64,000 nt of DNA, taken from NCBI RefSeq assembly GCF_000372725.1, contig NW_005199194.1, forward strand, positions 5,001-69,000. The letters run 5' to 3'. Below the pieces are notes generated by a model. That model saw nothing but the letters and a program-made list of their open reading frames with translations. It was not told the DNA's origin and ran no database searches. Below are positions 55,797 to 64,000 of this stretch, one piece after another; within the stretch, counting starts at the first letter, position 1, and each line of letters opens with the position of its first letter. Made by a program: the position numbers and the translations under genes. This DNA comes from Emiliania huxleyi CCMP1516 (taxonomy: Eukaryota > Haptophyta > Isochrysidales > Noelaerhabdaceae).

Positions 55797-57149
55797 TGAG
55801 CATGGCTCTGTATTTGGTATCGCGTAGGGCCAGAGCCGCCGGGAGCGCGTCCCCTGCCCGCCCGAGTGTCGGTGCGTCTCATATTACCCACATTCAAGGT
55901 CGCCTCGTCTAGTCTCTCCAAACTACGCATGCAGAAATTTGCCAAATATAAAAACATGTGGCAACTGTGGCCTTTCTCTTTTTGCACAGAGCGTCACATG
56001 CACAGGCACATGACATGAACATGAACCTTCCCCCAGTTCTCCACGCGTGTAATCGCGTCGGCGATCTAGCAGCTTGTGCTCCTCCATGCCGTCGCAACAC
56101 GAAGCCACCCAGGCATGCAGATTTGCACTACGGACGTGCAGTTTTGAAGACTGTGGTGCGGAGGGGCAGCGCCATGGACGAGGCGGTCGAACTGCCAGCT
56201 GGCGAGCGCCGTCCACGTGCTGGACAGTGCGGCGGGCTCCCGAGCCCTAGTCTGGACGATTCTTTTGCGGTATCTTGATGTATCTCTCATATCTGACCGT
56301 ATCCCGCCATATCCCGCCATATCCCGCCGTATCCTACCCTCCTCTCCGCGCTCCGCCTCCGAGCAAATAAGAAACTTTGAAAAGGGGAATTTCTTTGAAG
56401 AAGGCACACGAGCCCTGAGCCTGACACGCGAGCTGACACATGCACCCGCTAACACATGTCGGCCGCAGCGCGCTCACGTGCCCTCGGTCGTGAACACATC
56501 GTGGGCGCTCCGTATCTCATCATATCCACGTGTATCTCCCGGTATCTCCCGATATCCCGCGCCATATCCCCTCATATCCCGCCGCGGATACCGCGAAAAG
56601 AATCGTCCAGACCAGGGATGGCGGGGGTGGGCCCGAACTATGCTCTGGTGCGCAGCAAGGAGACAAAGGCGGCGGCGGCGCGAGGACGCGAGTGGGCGGC
56701 GCTCGAGGGTGTGACGTGTATCTTGAGCGCGCAGGCGGCGCGGCCGGCGCAGCTCTGCAACAACCAACAAGAACAAAACCAAGTACTGTGATTACGTGGA
56801 GGTTGTGTTGTCCGAGGATGCGGCAAACCATGGGCCGTGGATGTACTTGTCGATGTGGATTGAGGATGGTCATGTGTCAACTGAAAGGTGAACAACAACA
56901 AGGTACAAACAAGCGCGTTCGGCCTGTTCGCGGGATCGCGGCGCTCGCGCAACCCCCCGCATGCCGCAAGACGTCTCAGCTCTCAGGATACAGGAACATG
57001 ATTACGCAAGCTGTTATCTGTTTCTGGTAGAGTGCTGTACGAAGCCCCAAGCTCCTTACAACTAACTCTGTGCACTTCTGTCTTCTCTCCTCGTGTGTTC
57101 GCACAGTTTCGCGCGCGAGACGCCCCCACCTCACCGCCTCATCAGTGGG
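55797..57149. other. Intergenic with a TIR element
   Basis: Holds the inverted-repeat element described separately; nothing coding is recognised elsewhere. 56740-57010 is less GC-rich. Confidence 0.5.
56251..56611. mobile_element. MITE-like element with 24-bp terminal inverted repeats
   Basis: TCTGGACGATTCTTTTGCGG TATC at 56251-56274 is matched in reverse complement by GATACCGCGAAAAGAATCGT CCAGA at 56587-56611 with one extra base. Adjacent to both ends inside are (ATATCCCGCC)n-like repeats, again in opposite orientation. No coding sequence is inside, so it would be non-autonomous. Confidence 0.8.
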
Positions 57150-58391
57150 TCACAACCCCGACGTTGCGTATAGGGCTGTCAGATTCGCCTCTAAACCGCG
57201 GAGCGCTCCGATATCTGCCCGCCGGGCCCTCCTCTCCCCCGGCGGCTTCCCAGCCCTGTTGTGGCGGCCGCCGCGCGCGCCCGCTATCCTGCGCCCGCTC
57301 CCATCCGCCGCGCCGCCCGCACCCGACTCCTCCTTCCCTGTGCTGCCGCCGCCGGCTGCTCCTGCCGCGCTCAAGCCCGCAAGCCCTGCCCGCGCCTCGA
57401 CCTCCTCCTGCAGCCCAACGTTGTTCGCGAGGTGCAAGATCTCGTCGGCGAATGCGGCCGAGCGGCGCGCGACGGCGCCTCCTCCGCCGCCCGGGAACGT
57501 GGCGAGGTACTGGTGTGCGAGGTTGGAGAGGTAGGTGTTCCAAAAGAGGGAGGCGCCTTTGTATGTGGGGGGGGGGGGGGTCGCCTCAGGTCCCCGGTGA
57601 GCTGCCCCTCGTGGTGCGAGAAGAGCTCGATGGCCTGGGCGAGCAGGTCGCCTGCGCCGGACAGGGCAGCGGGCAGGTCAGCGGGACAGGTCTCAGAGTG
57701 GACGAGGGCCCCGTGACCGCAGGGGTGACGTCTGGCAGGAGGGGGCAGAGAGAGAGAGGCGTTCGCCGAAGCTCATGATGATCATCGCGGTGAGGGAGGA
57801 GGCGCGGAGGGGCGAGTCGCGCAGGTAGGCGCGGTACGACGAGCACGCGGATTTGGCTCTCCTCCGCGGCGCACGGTGCATCGCCGAGCGAGCCGCGAGG
57901 CCGGGCGGCGCCCTCGCCTCCCCGTCCTCGATGTCCTCCGAGCCGCGAAAGTCGGACTCCTCGATGTCCGAGTTCTTGAAGTCGAACTTGCGCCGCTCTT
58001 CGTACTCTGACTCGAAGTCCACCCCCAGCCACGGCGGCCGCGCCGGCGTCAGCGAGCCGAGCTGCACCTTGACGTCCCCGCTCCTCGCCTTCCTCCCCTT
58101 GGGAAGCTTGGAGCTCGAGCCCTGCGCGGCGAGCGGCGGCCGGCGTAGGCCCGGCGGCGTCGTCGTCGTCGCGGACGCAGGCTGGAGGACGCGGCGGAGG
58201 TCGAGCGCGCCGAGCCTCTCTACGGATGGCTCTGGCTTCTGCGCGTCGACACTTCGCGACGGCGCGGTCAGCACCGCACGCCGTTCGTCGATGGCGGCGC
58301 AGCGAATGTCCGCCGCCTCGGCCTCGGACTCGGGGCCGCTGTGGTAATTCCGGGCGGAGGCCCGGGGCGCAGCGTTTTTGCCCTGCTTCAT
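57150..58391 (-). CDS. Unknown protein, two or three exons
   Basis: Exon 1 is 58391-57767 (MKQGKNAAPRASARNYHSGP; disordered, with VDFESEYEERRKFDFKNSDI, EESDFRGSEDIEDGEA). A GC-AG intron joins IIMSFG to DLLAQAIELFSHHEGQLTG from 57651. The next coding stretch, GASLFWNTYLSNLAHQYLAT FPGGGG and FADEILHLANNVGLQEEVEA, ends at 57150 in TGSSGL-like LTALYATSGL-stop, but lies across a run of 14 Cs (57567-57580) that breaks the frame. Either an intron that I could not place or an assembly error in the homopolymer explains this. No family was recognised; the helical core after residue 200 looks like the conserved part. Confidence 0.5.
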
Positions 58392-58401
58392 TGACTGTCG
58401 G

Positions 58402-59102
58402 CTACACAGTTGCTCGAAGGATACGGCGTCCGACCGCCAATGCGGCGCTGTTCATAGATCTACTAGCAGGTTGGCTCGCTAGTCGCTCGCCGGCCCGCGC
58501 AGCACGCGCGGGCCTTTTTTGTGGTCGGATGTTGGTCGTCTCGAATTTGATCGTGGGCAGGGCGTGAGAAAGCTGGACGGCTCGGTCGATGCGAGCCACC
58601 AGCTCGTGAGCGACGGGCGCGACGGGTTCCTCGGCGTAGGCTTGGTCGTGGTGAGCAGCGCCGGCGAGAGAGGGACGGCATGCGGCTCCCAAACGAGCCG
58701 CACGGGCTTCATCTGGGCCGCCGAGGCCACCTCCTTGGTCGCGGTGGCGGGCGTGAAGGCGAGGTGGGCCGAGGCAAGCGCTGAACGTGCCGTGCCGCCT
58801 TGCGCCCCTGAGGAGGGACGAGTGTGTGGGGTGCCACGGGCGGGGGGGAGCGGTGAGAGGAGAGCGGTGGGCACCCCCACGAGGGGCTGCGCTGACGCCG
58901 CCTGCCACCCCACGCACGCCACTGACGCTGTGGGGGCGGCACGATCGAACGCGCTGGTCGGGCGGGCCGTCTGAGTCGCCCAAGCGGTGCTCTGCCGGCC
59001 GGTGGACGCGAGGGTGGCCCAAGAGGGCTCAAAGTACGGAGCCGATACCCGGCCGTCCCGGACGCCTGGCACGCGGGCCAATGGCCCAGCTGTCCTGTGC
59101 AT
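58402..59102 (-). CDS. Doubtful gene, unknown product
   Basis: On the minus strand a frame starts MHRTAGPLARVPGVRDGRVS APYFEPSWATLASTGRQSTA W, then ARPTSAFDRAAPTASVACVG. Later MKPVRLVWEPHAVPLSPALL TTTK and, in another frame, HELVARIDRAVQLSHALPTI KFETTNIRPQK look like coding exons, the last ending RRILRATV-stop at 58402. The exon joins are not certain, and the composition is only moderately convincing. No domain is recognised. Confidence 0.3.
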
Positions 59103-60633
59103 GGCTGGAGCGAAGGAGGGAGAGCTCAGGAGGGCGACGGGGCAGGGAAGGGGGCGATGCGATGCGGCGAGGTCTAATCGGCGGCGTGGAGAGAGGAGGT
59201 GCCAAAAGGCGACTATAGAGAGGCCTCTACGGGTGATATAGTGCGCCATGCCGGCGGGAGAGGTCTCTCACCGCCCCCCGGGCCGTCTCGAAGGGCCGTG
59301 CAGCCCACGGCACGAGGCGCTGCTGGCGGGAGCCTGGAAGGACTTGGCCTCGTTGCACCGCGCCGCGTTGATTCGCGACCACCGTCGGCCGCGGACGGCG
59401 TCGGCGTGGCGGCCGCGGGCGCTCGCGAGACGCGCCGCTCTGCGCTGGTTCGGTTCGTTCGACTCGTTGTGCCGCCGCACGCCCGGCGGCCGCGGGTCCC
59501 AGAAGTGGTTGCGCGGGCCTCTTCCTTTCGGCCGCGGCACGTCGTCGGTCGCAACAGCGGCGCGGCGAGCCGTGGCACGTCGTTGCTGGCGCTGGTGGTT
59601 TGAGGTCGGCATCGTCCAGAGCTCGGTCGACGAGTCGAGAGCTTCAGCTGGTTCGGTGCCATGTTTGTGCGGAAAGTGGCAAATATATCTCTTTGATAGC
59701 GATGGGGACGGGGTGCTGCGCAACCGACGCCAACCAGCAGCGTTTACAGCACAGTGCGGTGCGGCTCTAGTTATACTTTGAGAGCCAGTCCGCAACCCCC
59801 ACGCCCTCCTGACCCCGCACTGGTGTCTATCTGAAGGAGTTACTTCCTGAAGTAACTACTTACTTCGAGAAGTAACTATCCCCGCCCCGCGCCTGCAATG
59901 GCCCCTAGCCCCCGCCCACAGCTCCCTAGACACAGGGCAGACCTGGACTGGAGCGGACCCGCTCCCTAATACTCCTCTGAGGAGCGTTGGTCACCGTCGG
60001 AGTCGGTGTAGGAGCTCCACCGCGCCCGCCGGGGCTTGTTCTTAGGACTTGTGTACGCCGGGCGTATCGTGCACTTGGTCGCGGAGGCGAAGGGACCTCC
60101 TGCGCTCCCCAGGCGGCCTCACCGGAGCCTGCGGCATGCTTGGGCCTGGCAGGGGACGGTGGGGGGTGCGCTCAGTACAGTCGGGGGCGCCTGCACCGCG
60201 TGAAGGCGTGAAAAAAGAAACGGAGCACTGCCGGAGATAATCATGCTCAAACTGTTGCACGGTCTTCCTCTCAGTCTCACCCCTCGCCCGTACGTACGCC
60301 TTGTGCATATCTTCGCTTCGGTTTCTATTGAAGCCCGCCCACGATTTTCCGCTCCCTCACCTGCCTAGGAATCTTCTACATCTTGTTTTGTATCCGCTTT
60401 CTCTCTTATACCGGTACCCTTTGGGCTGTCGTCGGGATCGTCCTCGCGCGGTCTTTCTCTTGTACCTATCCCCGCTCGCCGTTCCCCACACCGCGCCTGG
60501 CCCTCAAATCCCGAGGTCGAGAAACATGCCCAAGTGTATCCCGTGCGGTTTGCCGACCGCCCCCGCCCAGTGCGCCCGGTGCGCGTCGATTGCGCCTGCG
60601 CAAGGCCAAGGGGCGCACGCTGAGCGAGCGCCG
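59103..60633. other. Gene-poor stretch with short palindromes
   Basis: 59838-59857 (AGTTACTTCCTGAAGTAACT) and 59859-59877 (TACTTACTTCGAGAAGTAA) are back-to-back small palindromes. A frame at 59248-59781 has no clear coding character. 60300-60420 is T-rich. Confidence 0.5.
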
Positions 60634-62007
60634 CTAGGTCGCGGGCGGCGGGGGGCTGGGCCCGGATCTGGGCGCAAGTGTAGGGCTCGCCAAACACGCG
60701 TGCTCTCGCGCGCCTCGGAAGTCGGCCGCGTCGACGTCCGCCTCGCGGAAGGACGCGTGCGTCAGGATGGCGCCGCGGAAGACGGCGGACCGGAAGTCGC
60801 CGTGCGACAGGTCCGCGTGCGACAGGTTGGCGCGCTCGAAGCGTGCGCCCGCCCAGACGCCGCGGCGCAGCGTCGCCGAGACGAGGCGCGCCTCGGAGAG
60901 GTCCGCTGCCTCGAAGCTCGCGCCTTCACCCTCCGCCGCCGCCAAGTCGGCGAGCTGCAGCGTGGCGGACGAGAAGTTGGCGCGCGAGAGAGTGGCGCGC
61001 GCCAGCCGCGTCCCGCCCAGCCGCGCGCCACTCGCGGAGACGTCCTCCAGCAATGCACCCCGCATGCTCGCCTCGTGCAGATCGGCGCCGTCCAGGAGAG
61101 CGCCGCGCATGTCGACGCCGTCAAAGGAGGCCGCGCGGAGCGACTGCCGCCGCAGATCCGCCCTGCGCAGGTGCCCGCACGCCCCAAAGTTGGCGGCGGG
61201 TGCTTGCCGAAGCTGCTCCTCGAGGCAGCGGTTCGGAGGCGGGTTCGGCGGAGTCAACGGCGGCGGTCTCGGCAGTGGAGGCGGAGGAGAGCTGGGCGGC
61301 GGCACGGCTGGCGGCGGCGGCGGCGGCGGTGGCGGGCTCGGCGGCGGCGTGGAGGGCGGCGGATACGGCGGCGGAGGCGGCGGCGACGGCGACGGCGGCG
61401 GCAGCGGCAAGGGCGGCGCCGGGAGGTGAGTCAACTCCGAGTTGAAGGCCTTTGTCTCTCCGAGGAAGACACTGACCCCCGGGCTCGGCTTGATGCGGCA
61501 CGCGTGCCCACCCATGGGCAGCACGTGCCATACCGGCTCCTTTTGGATTATACAGCGGTTGTACGGCCCGCCGGTGAAGTGGTAATCGGTGGCGACGCAA
61601 TCCGATCGCCCGAGGCACATCGACTGGCACTCCGCCTCGCTTACGCGCCAAATCTCGTCCACCGAACCATACGCGCCCTGCTTCACCCGGCAGCCGCCGC
61701 GCTTGCCGCCAGCGAGCGGCCAGAGGCCGCCGTCACCAGCGCGTCCGCTGCTGCGCCCGCGGGAGGCTCGAGAAACGTGCGGCTGCAGCGGCGGCGGCTG
61801 AAGAGCGAGAGCCTGCGGCGGCGTCTGAAGAGCGAGCGGCGGCGGCGGCGGCGGCTGAAGAGCGAGAGGCGCATGGAGAGGTGGCTGGAGAGGGGAGGAG
61901 ACGACGAAGAACGCGGTTCTCCAGGGCGGCGGCGGCGGCTGTTCTGCGATAGGAGGCGGCGTAGACGGTGGCCATCGAGCTAGTGCAGGCGGCGGTTTAG
62001 ACACCAT
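60634..62007 (-). CDS. Pentapeptide-repeat protein with Pro-rich stalk and Cys-rich PAN/Apple-like domain
   Basis: A single exon of 457 residues from the ATG at 62007. Residues 1-90 are Pro-rich (LALQPPPPPPLALQTPPQAL). Next comes a cysteine domain (GGCRVKQGAYGSVDEIWRVS, EAECQSMCLGRSDCVATDYH, YNRCIIQKEP) whose C-x3-C spacing resembles PAN/Apple or WSC-type carbohydrate- or protein-binding modules. A hydroxyproline-like linker of (PPPPSP)n follows, as in algal cell-wall glycoproteins. The last 170 residues are pentapeptide repeats of the A(D/N)LxxA type (RRADLRRQSLRAASFDGVDM, SRANFSSATLQLADL, ERANLSHADLSHGDFRSAVF). The order suggests an extracellular or wall-associated protein, although no strong signal peptide is seen after the first Met. 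Confidence 0.8.
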   Translation of the reverse strand: MVSKPPPALARWPPSTPPPIAEQPPPPPWRTAFFVVSSPLQPPLHAPLALQPPPPPPLALQTPPQALALQPPPLQPHVSRASRGRSSGRAGDGGLWPLAGGKRGGCRVKQGAYGSVDEIWRVSEAECQSMCLGRSDCVATDYHFTGGPYNRCIIQKEPVWHVLPMGGHACRIKPSPGVSVFLGETKAFNSELTHLPAPPLPLPPPSPSPPPPPPYPPPSTPPPSPPPPPPPPPAVPPPSSPPPPLPRPPPLTPPNPPPNRCLEEQLRQAPAANFGACGHLRRADLRRQSLRAASFDGVDMRGALLDGADLHEASMRGALLEDVSASGARLGGTRLARATLSRANFSSATLQLADLAAAEGEGASFEAADLSEARLVSATLRRGVWAGARFERANLSHADLSHGDFRSAVFRGAILTHASFREADVDAADFRGAREHACLASPTLAPRSGPSPPPPAT

Positions 62008-62454
62008 CCGCCCTCTCCGCTACGCCCCCGTCGATGCGACACAGCGGGAGCCCGTGGCACGAGTAGGAATCCTAAGCCAGTCGGTCAGTCTCAGTCGCAC
62101 GCCGTAAGCAAAAATAAAAACAACATGAACCACAGGGAATTCTGATTACACTAAATAAATAAATAAAACCGGTCAAACTCTGAGACGAGATGGGATTTAG
62201 GGACATGTGTCCCCGCCCTGATTACACTACATGGAGATGACTGCTCTATTTATTTATACTACACCTCGGTTCTCATCTTGGAGTCGTTGGACGGACGGTG
62301 ATGCGGGACCCCCTTTCGACTCGGGTGTTGTGTCGTGTCGTGTCTCGCTCGGGGCCGCTCGGCGCCCTCTCGGTCGCGTGGGTGCTGGCAGCAGGCTGGC
62401 TCAATCAAGAGAATATAGACTCTCACCTCGAGAACTTAACACATTTCCCGCTCA
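62008..62454. other. Intergenic, A/T-rich spots
   Basis: Contains AAATAAATAAATAAA at 62152-62166 and the pair TGATTACACTA at 62142 and 62219, a direct repeat. No gene is seen. Confidence 0.5.
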
Positions 62455-63603
62455 CTACGAGAAGCCCCCGCACCGCACCGTGGCTGGCCTCGCGCCGCCC
62501 TCGCCGCCACCGCCGCCGCACGCCCGCAGACTCTGCCAGAGAGACAGCGGCGCTGGCTGCTGCGCCGGGGGAGGCCTCGCCCCGCCCCCGCCATAGTCGC
62601 GGCCGTCAACGATCGAGTAGCCGCGGCCGAATGCGTCGTCGTACCGCCTGTATGACGCTCTCCTGAGCGCCCGTCGCTCATCGCGCGCGAGCTGCTCCAC
62701 ACCCTTCTCGCGCATCGCCACCTCGAGCTTGCGGGTCTTGCTCCCCTTATCTGCCGCCTGCTGCGCCGAAGCCTCGCGCGCCTCGCACAGCGCCGCATCT
62801 TTGACCGCGTGAGAGGTGATGTCGTACGCCACGCCCTCGCTCTTTTGGAGCGAGGGCGGCAGCCGCCGGTACGACTTGTGCGGCTGCTCGGCCAGCGCCG
62901 CCGCCTCCCTCTCCCTCAGCCGCGCCTCCTTGTGCGGGTTGTAGAATTCGCACTTGAGAGGGTCGTAATCGTGCGTCTCCCAAAAGCTGTGCGCCGCTCG
63001 CCGCCGCTCCCTCGCCTTGTCCGCTGCAGTCCGCTCCTCGTGGCCCCGCACGTACCGGCCGGAGAGGAGATCGTGCTCCCGGGGCCGGCTCGTCGCCGTC
63101 TGAAGCTTTGGCTTTGGCTCGCCAACGAGCTCCGCATCAGTGGGCCGTGCGGCGGGCGGGAGGTACGAGTGGTGTGCGACTGAGACGCCAGAGAGGATGT
63201 TGTACGGAAGCTCCCGCCTCGCGGCGCTGGTTGGCTGGAGCGCGTCGCTGCCGGCGGTCGAGGTGGCTGTGCTGGAGGTGCTGCTAAGGCCAGGGTGCTT
63301 GCTGCGCAATGTGAGCAGGTCGAACTCCGACTCGAGCGAGGTCTGCCGGTCGCGCGCGCGGTTGAGGTGACGGGTCACCATGGTGACCTCTTGTTCCCGC
63401 ACCGAGGCCTCGCTCCCGTCCGTGAATGTCTGCAGCAGCGGGTTGTACCGGGCCTGCTCTGCGTGCTTGGAGGCGTGCGTGACGCGTGCCCGACCCTGCT
63501 CGTAAGCCTCCAGAGGGGGCTGCGCCTTCCGACCCGCCTCGTACTCCTTCAGCATGGCGCCCCACGCGGGCACGTCCGGCTGAATCATCGGGCCCGCGGG
63601 CAT
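62455..63603 (-). CDS. Conserved protein, possibly ciliary/axonemal type
   Basis: A single-exon frame of 382 residues from the first ATG (MPAGPMIQPDVPAWGAMLKE). The middle has repeated short motifs: RRELPYNILSGVSVAHHSYL, REHDLLSGRYVRGHEERTAA, AHSFWETHDYDPLKCEFYNP HKEARLREREAA and HKSYRRLPPSLQKSEGVAYD ITSH. The combination YNILSG / ...DIxSxRYxxxHEEKxxAD / WxTHDYDPxxxxYYxxxKE / LPxSxxxSEGxAYxIxS is one I associate with conserved proteins of flagellated protists. The function is unknown and the cilium link is a weak inference. The frame is open upstream to 63780 but has no ATG there. The tail is Gly/Pro-rich. Confidence 0.65.
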   Translation of the reverse strand: MPAGPMIQPDVPAWGAMLKEYEAGRKAQPPLEAYEQGRARVTHASKHAEQARYNPLLQTFTDGSEASVREQEVTMVTRHLNRARDRQTSLESEFDLLTLRSKHPGLSSTSSTATSTAGSDALQPTSAARRELPYNILSGVSVAHHSYLPPAARPTDAELVGEPKPKLQTATSRPREHDLLSGRYVRGHEERTAADKARERRRAAHSFWETHDYDPLKCEFYNPHKEARLREREAAALAEQPHKSYRRLPPSLQKSEGVAYDITSHAVKDAALCEAREASAQQAADKGSKTRKLEVAMREKGVEQLARDERRALRRASYRRYDDAFGRGYSIVDGRDYGGGGARPPPAQQPAPLSLWQSLRACGGGGGEGGARPATVRCGGFS

Positions 63604-64000
63604 GCGGCTCGGGAGCTCGGCCGACTCGTCGAGGAGAGATGTAACCGGCAAGTATCTAGATACGCAAAAATCGCTCTCGCTTAGGCGAGAGGGCGACAGG
63701 GGTTCGACAGGACAGGGCCTCCGACGCTGGGGACAGAACCACACCAGTATCAGACCAGAGGGACTGCCCCCCTCCCCCACCTGCCCTGCTTACACACAGG
63801 ATAGCATGCCCCGAGAGCGGCGACATTTGGCAGGGGTAACCTGGGAAGGAGAGAAGAGAAACACCCCCGGGATATGGACCGGGACACGCTGTGCCTGTGG
63901 TTCAGACGTCCCCCCCCTCGACGCAGTCGAGTGACGCACATGAATAGGGAGGAGAAAGTGTCCCCCCCCATATCACCACAGACGCAGCACAGGGGCTCCA
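63604..64000. other. Upstream region of the last gene, no other gene seen
   Basis: Contains a CGCTCTCGCTTAGGCGAGAGGG hairpin-like segment split as CGCTCTCGCTTAG and GCGAGAGGG at 63671-63693, about 70 nt before the start codon, and two homopolymer-rich C runs near 63768 and 63911. Confidence 0.4.

Noticed and set aside
59248-59781. Plus-strand frame of about 177 codons
   Set aside because: Trp/Arg-rich shadow-like sequence with no recognisable domain.

Overview
The window is nuclear DNA from a GC-rich eukaryotic microalga. A coccolithophore-type haptophyte such as Emiliania/Gephyrocapsa huxleyi is the best guess, but this is an inference and no marker gene was compared. The support is: very high GC; short spliceosomal introns (about 60-170 nt) in genes on both strands; a large excess of GC-AG over GT-AG introns; introns filled with 10-11-nt tandem repeats; internal TTAGGG-type telomeric arrays; long microsatellites; and eukaryote-only proteins (myosin, Bud23, PFK-2, prolyl 4-hydroxylase, filamin/FN3, LRR kinase). 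I saw no operon, rRNA, convincing tRNA or CRISPR array.

Layout. 38-3234 (-): repeat-riddled multi-exon gene with a nucleotidyltransferase-like core. 4004-6632 (+): Bmt5-like rRNA methyltransferase fused to an S4/RluA-type pseudouridine synthase. 6825-7982 (-): TPR prolyl 4-hydroxylase. 8525-9600: relic of a CRESS-DNA virus Rep, a 184-bp tandem repeat and internal telomeric arrays. 9884-10884 (-): Bud23. 11560-11697 (-): EF-hand exon. 12956-15306 (+): six-exon MFS transporter. 15.3-18.2 kb: hairpins and microsatellites around one small exon. 18262-18972 (+): secreted or targeted orphan. 19265-25356 (-): two unknown proteins and a lysine-methyltransferase-like protein. 25901-28243 (-): filamin/FN3/coiled-coil protein. 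30132-32341 (-): organellar-type Obg GTPase in seven exons. 32.7-38.2 kb (-): membrane protein, alpha/beta hydrolase, Nudix hydrolase and an orphan. 38874-43144 (+): NmrA-like reductase, LRR-kinase, HAD phosphatase. 44090-45579 (-): membrane J-protein ending RDEL. 45.8-46.3 kb (-): captured helical-repeat gene fragment. 46849-52178 (+): myosin-PDZ-PH-PH. 54098-55796 (+): PFK-2 with a degenerate phosphatase half. 57150-63603 (-): an orphan, a doubtful gene, a pentapeptide-repeat cell-surface protein and a possible axonemal-type protein.

The main discovery concerns introns. Splice sites were placed by restoring reading frames and conserved domains. Roughly three quarters of about 43 modelled introns start with GC. 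In many, the first 8-28 nt of the intron copy the first bases of the downstream exon, as if introns arise by duplication of coding DNA. The strongest cases are a 70-nt intron unit in tandem at 1761-1936, two introns made of telomeric repeat flanked by 25-29-bp copies of exon sequence (14432-14510 and 31018-31148), and two kinase introns (41089-41161 and 41509-41575).

The genes are ordinary scattered eukaryotic units rather than one pathway. Three (Bmt5-PUS, Bud23, Obg) concern ribosome maturation. The gaps carry dispersed short repeat families, MITE-like inverted repeats and a recurrent T-rich AATTCTT-type patch near gene starts.
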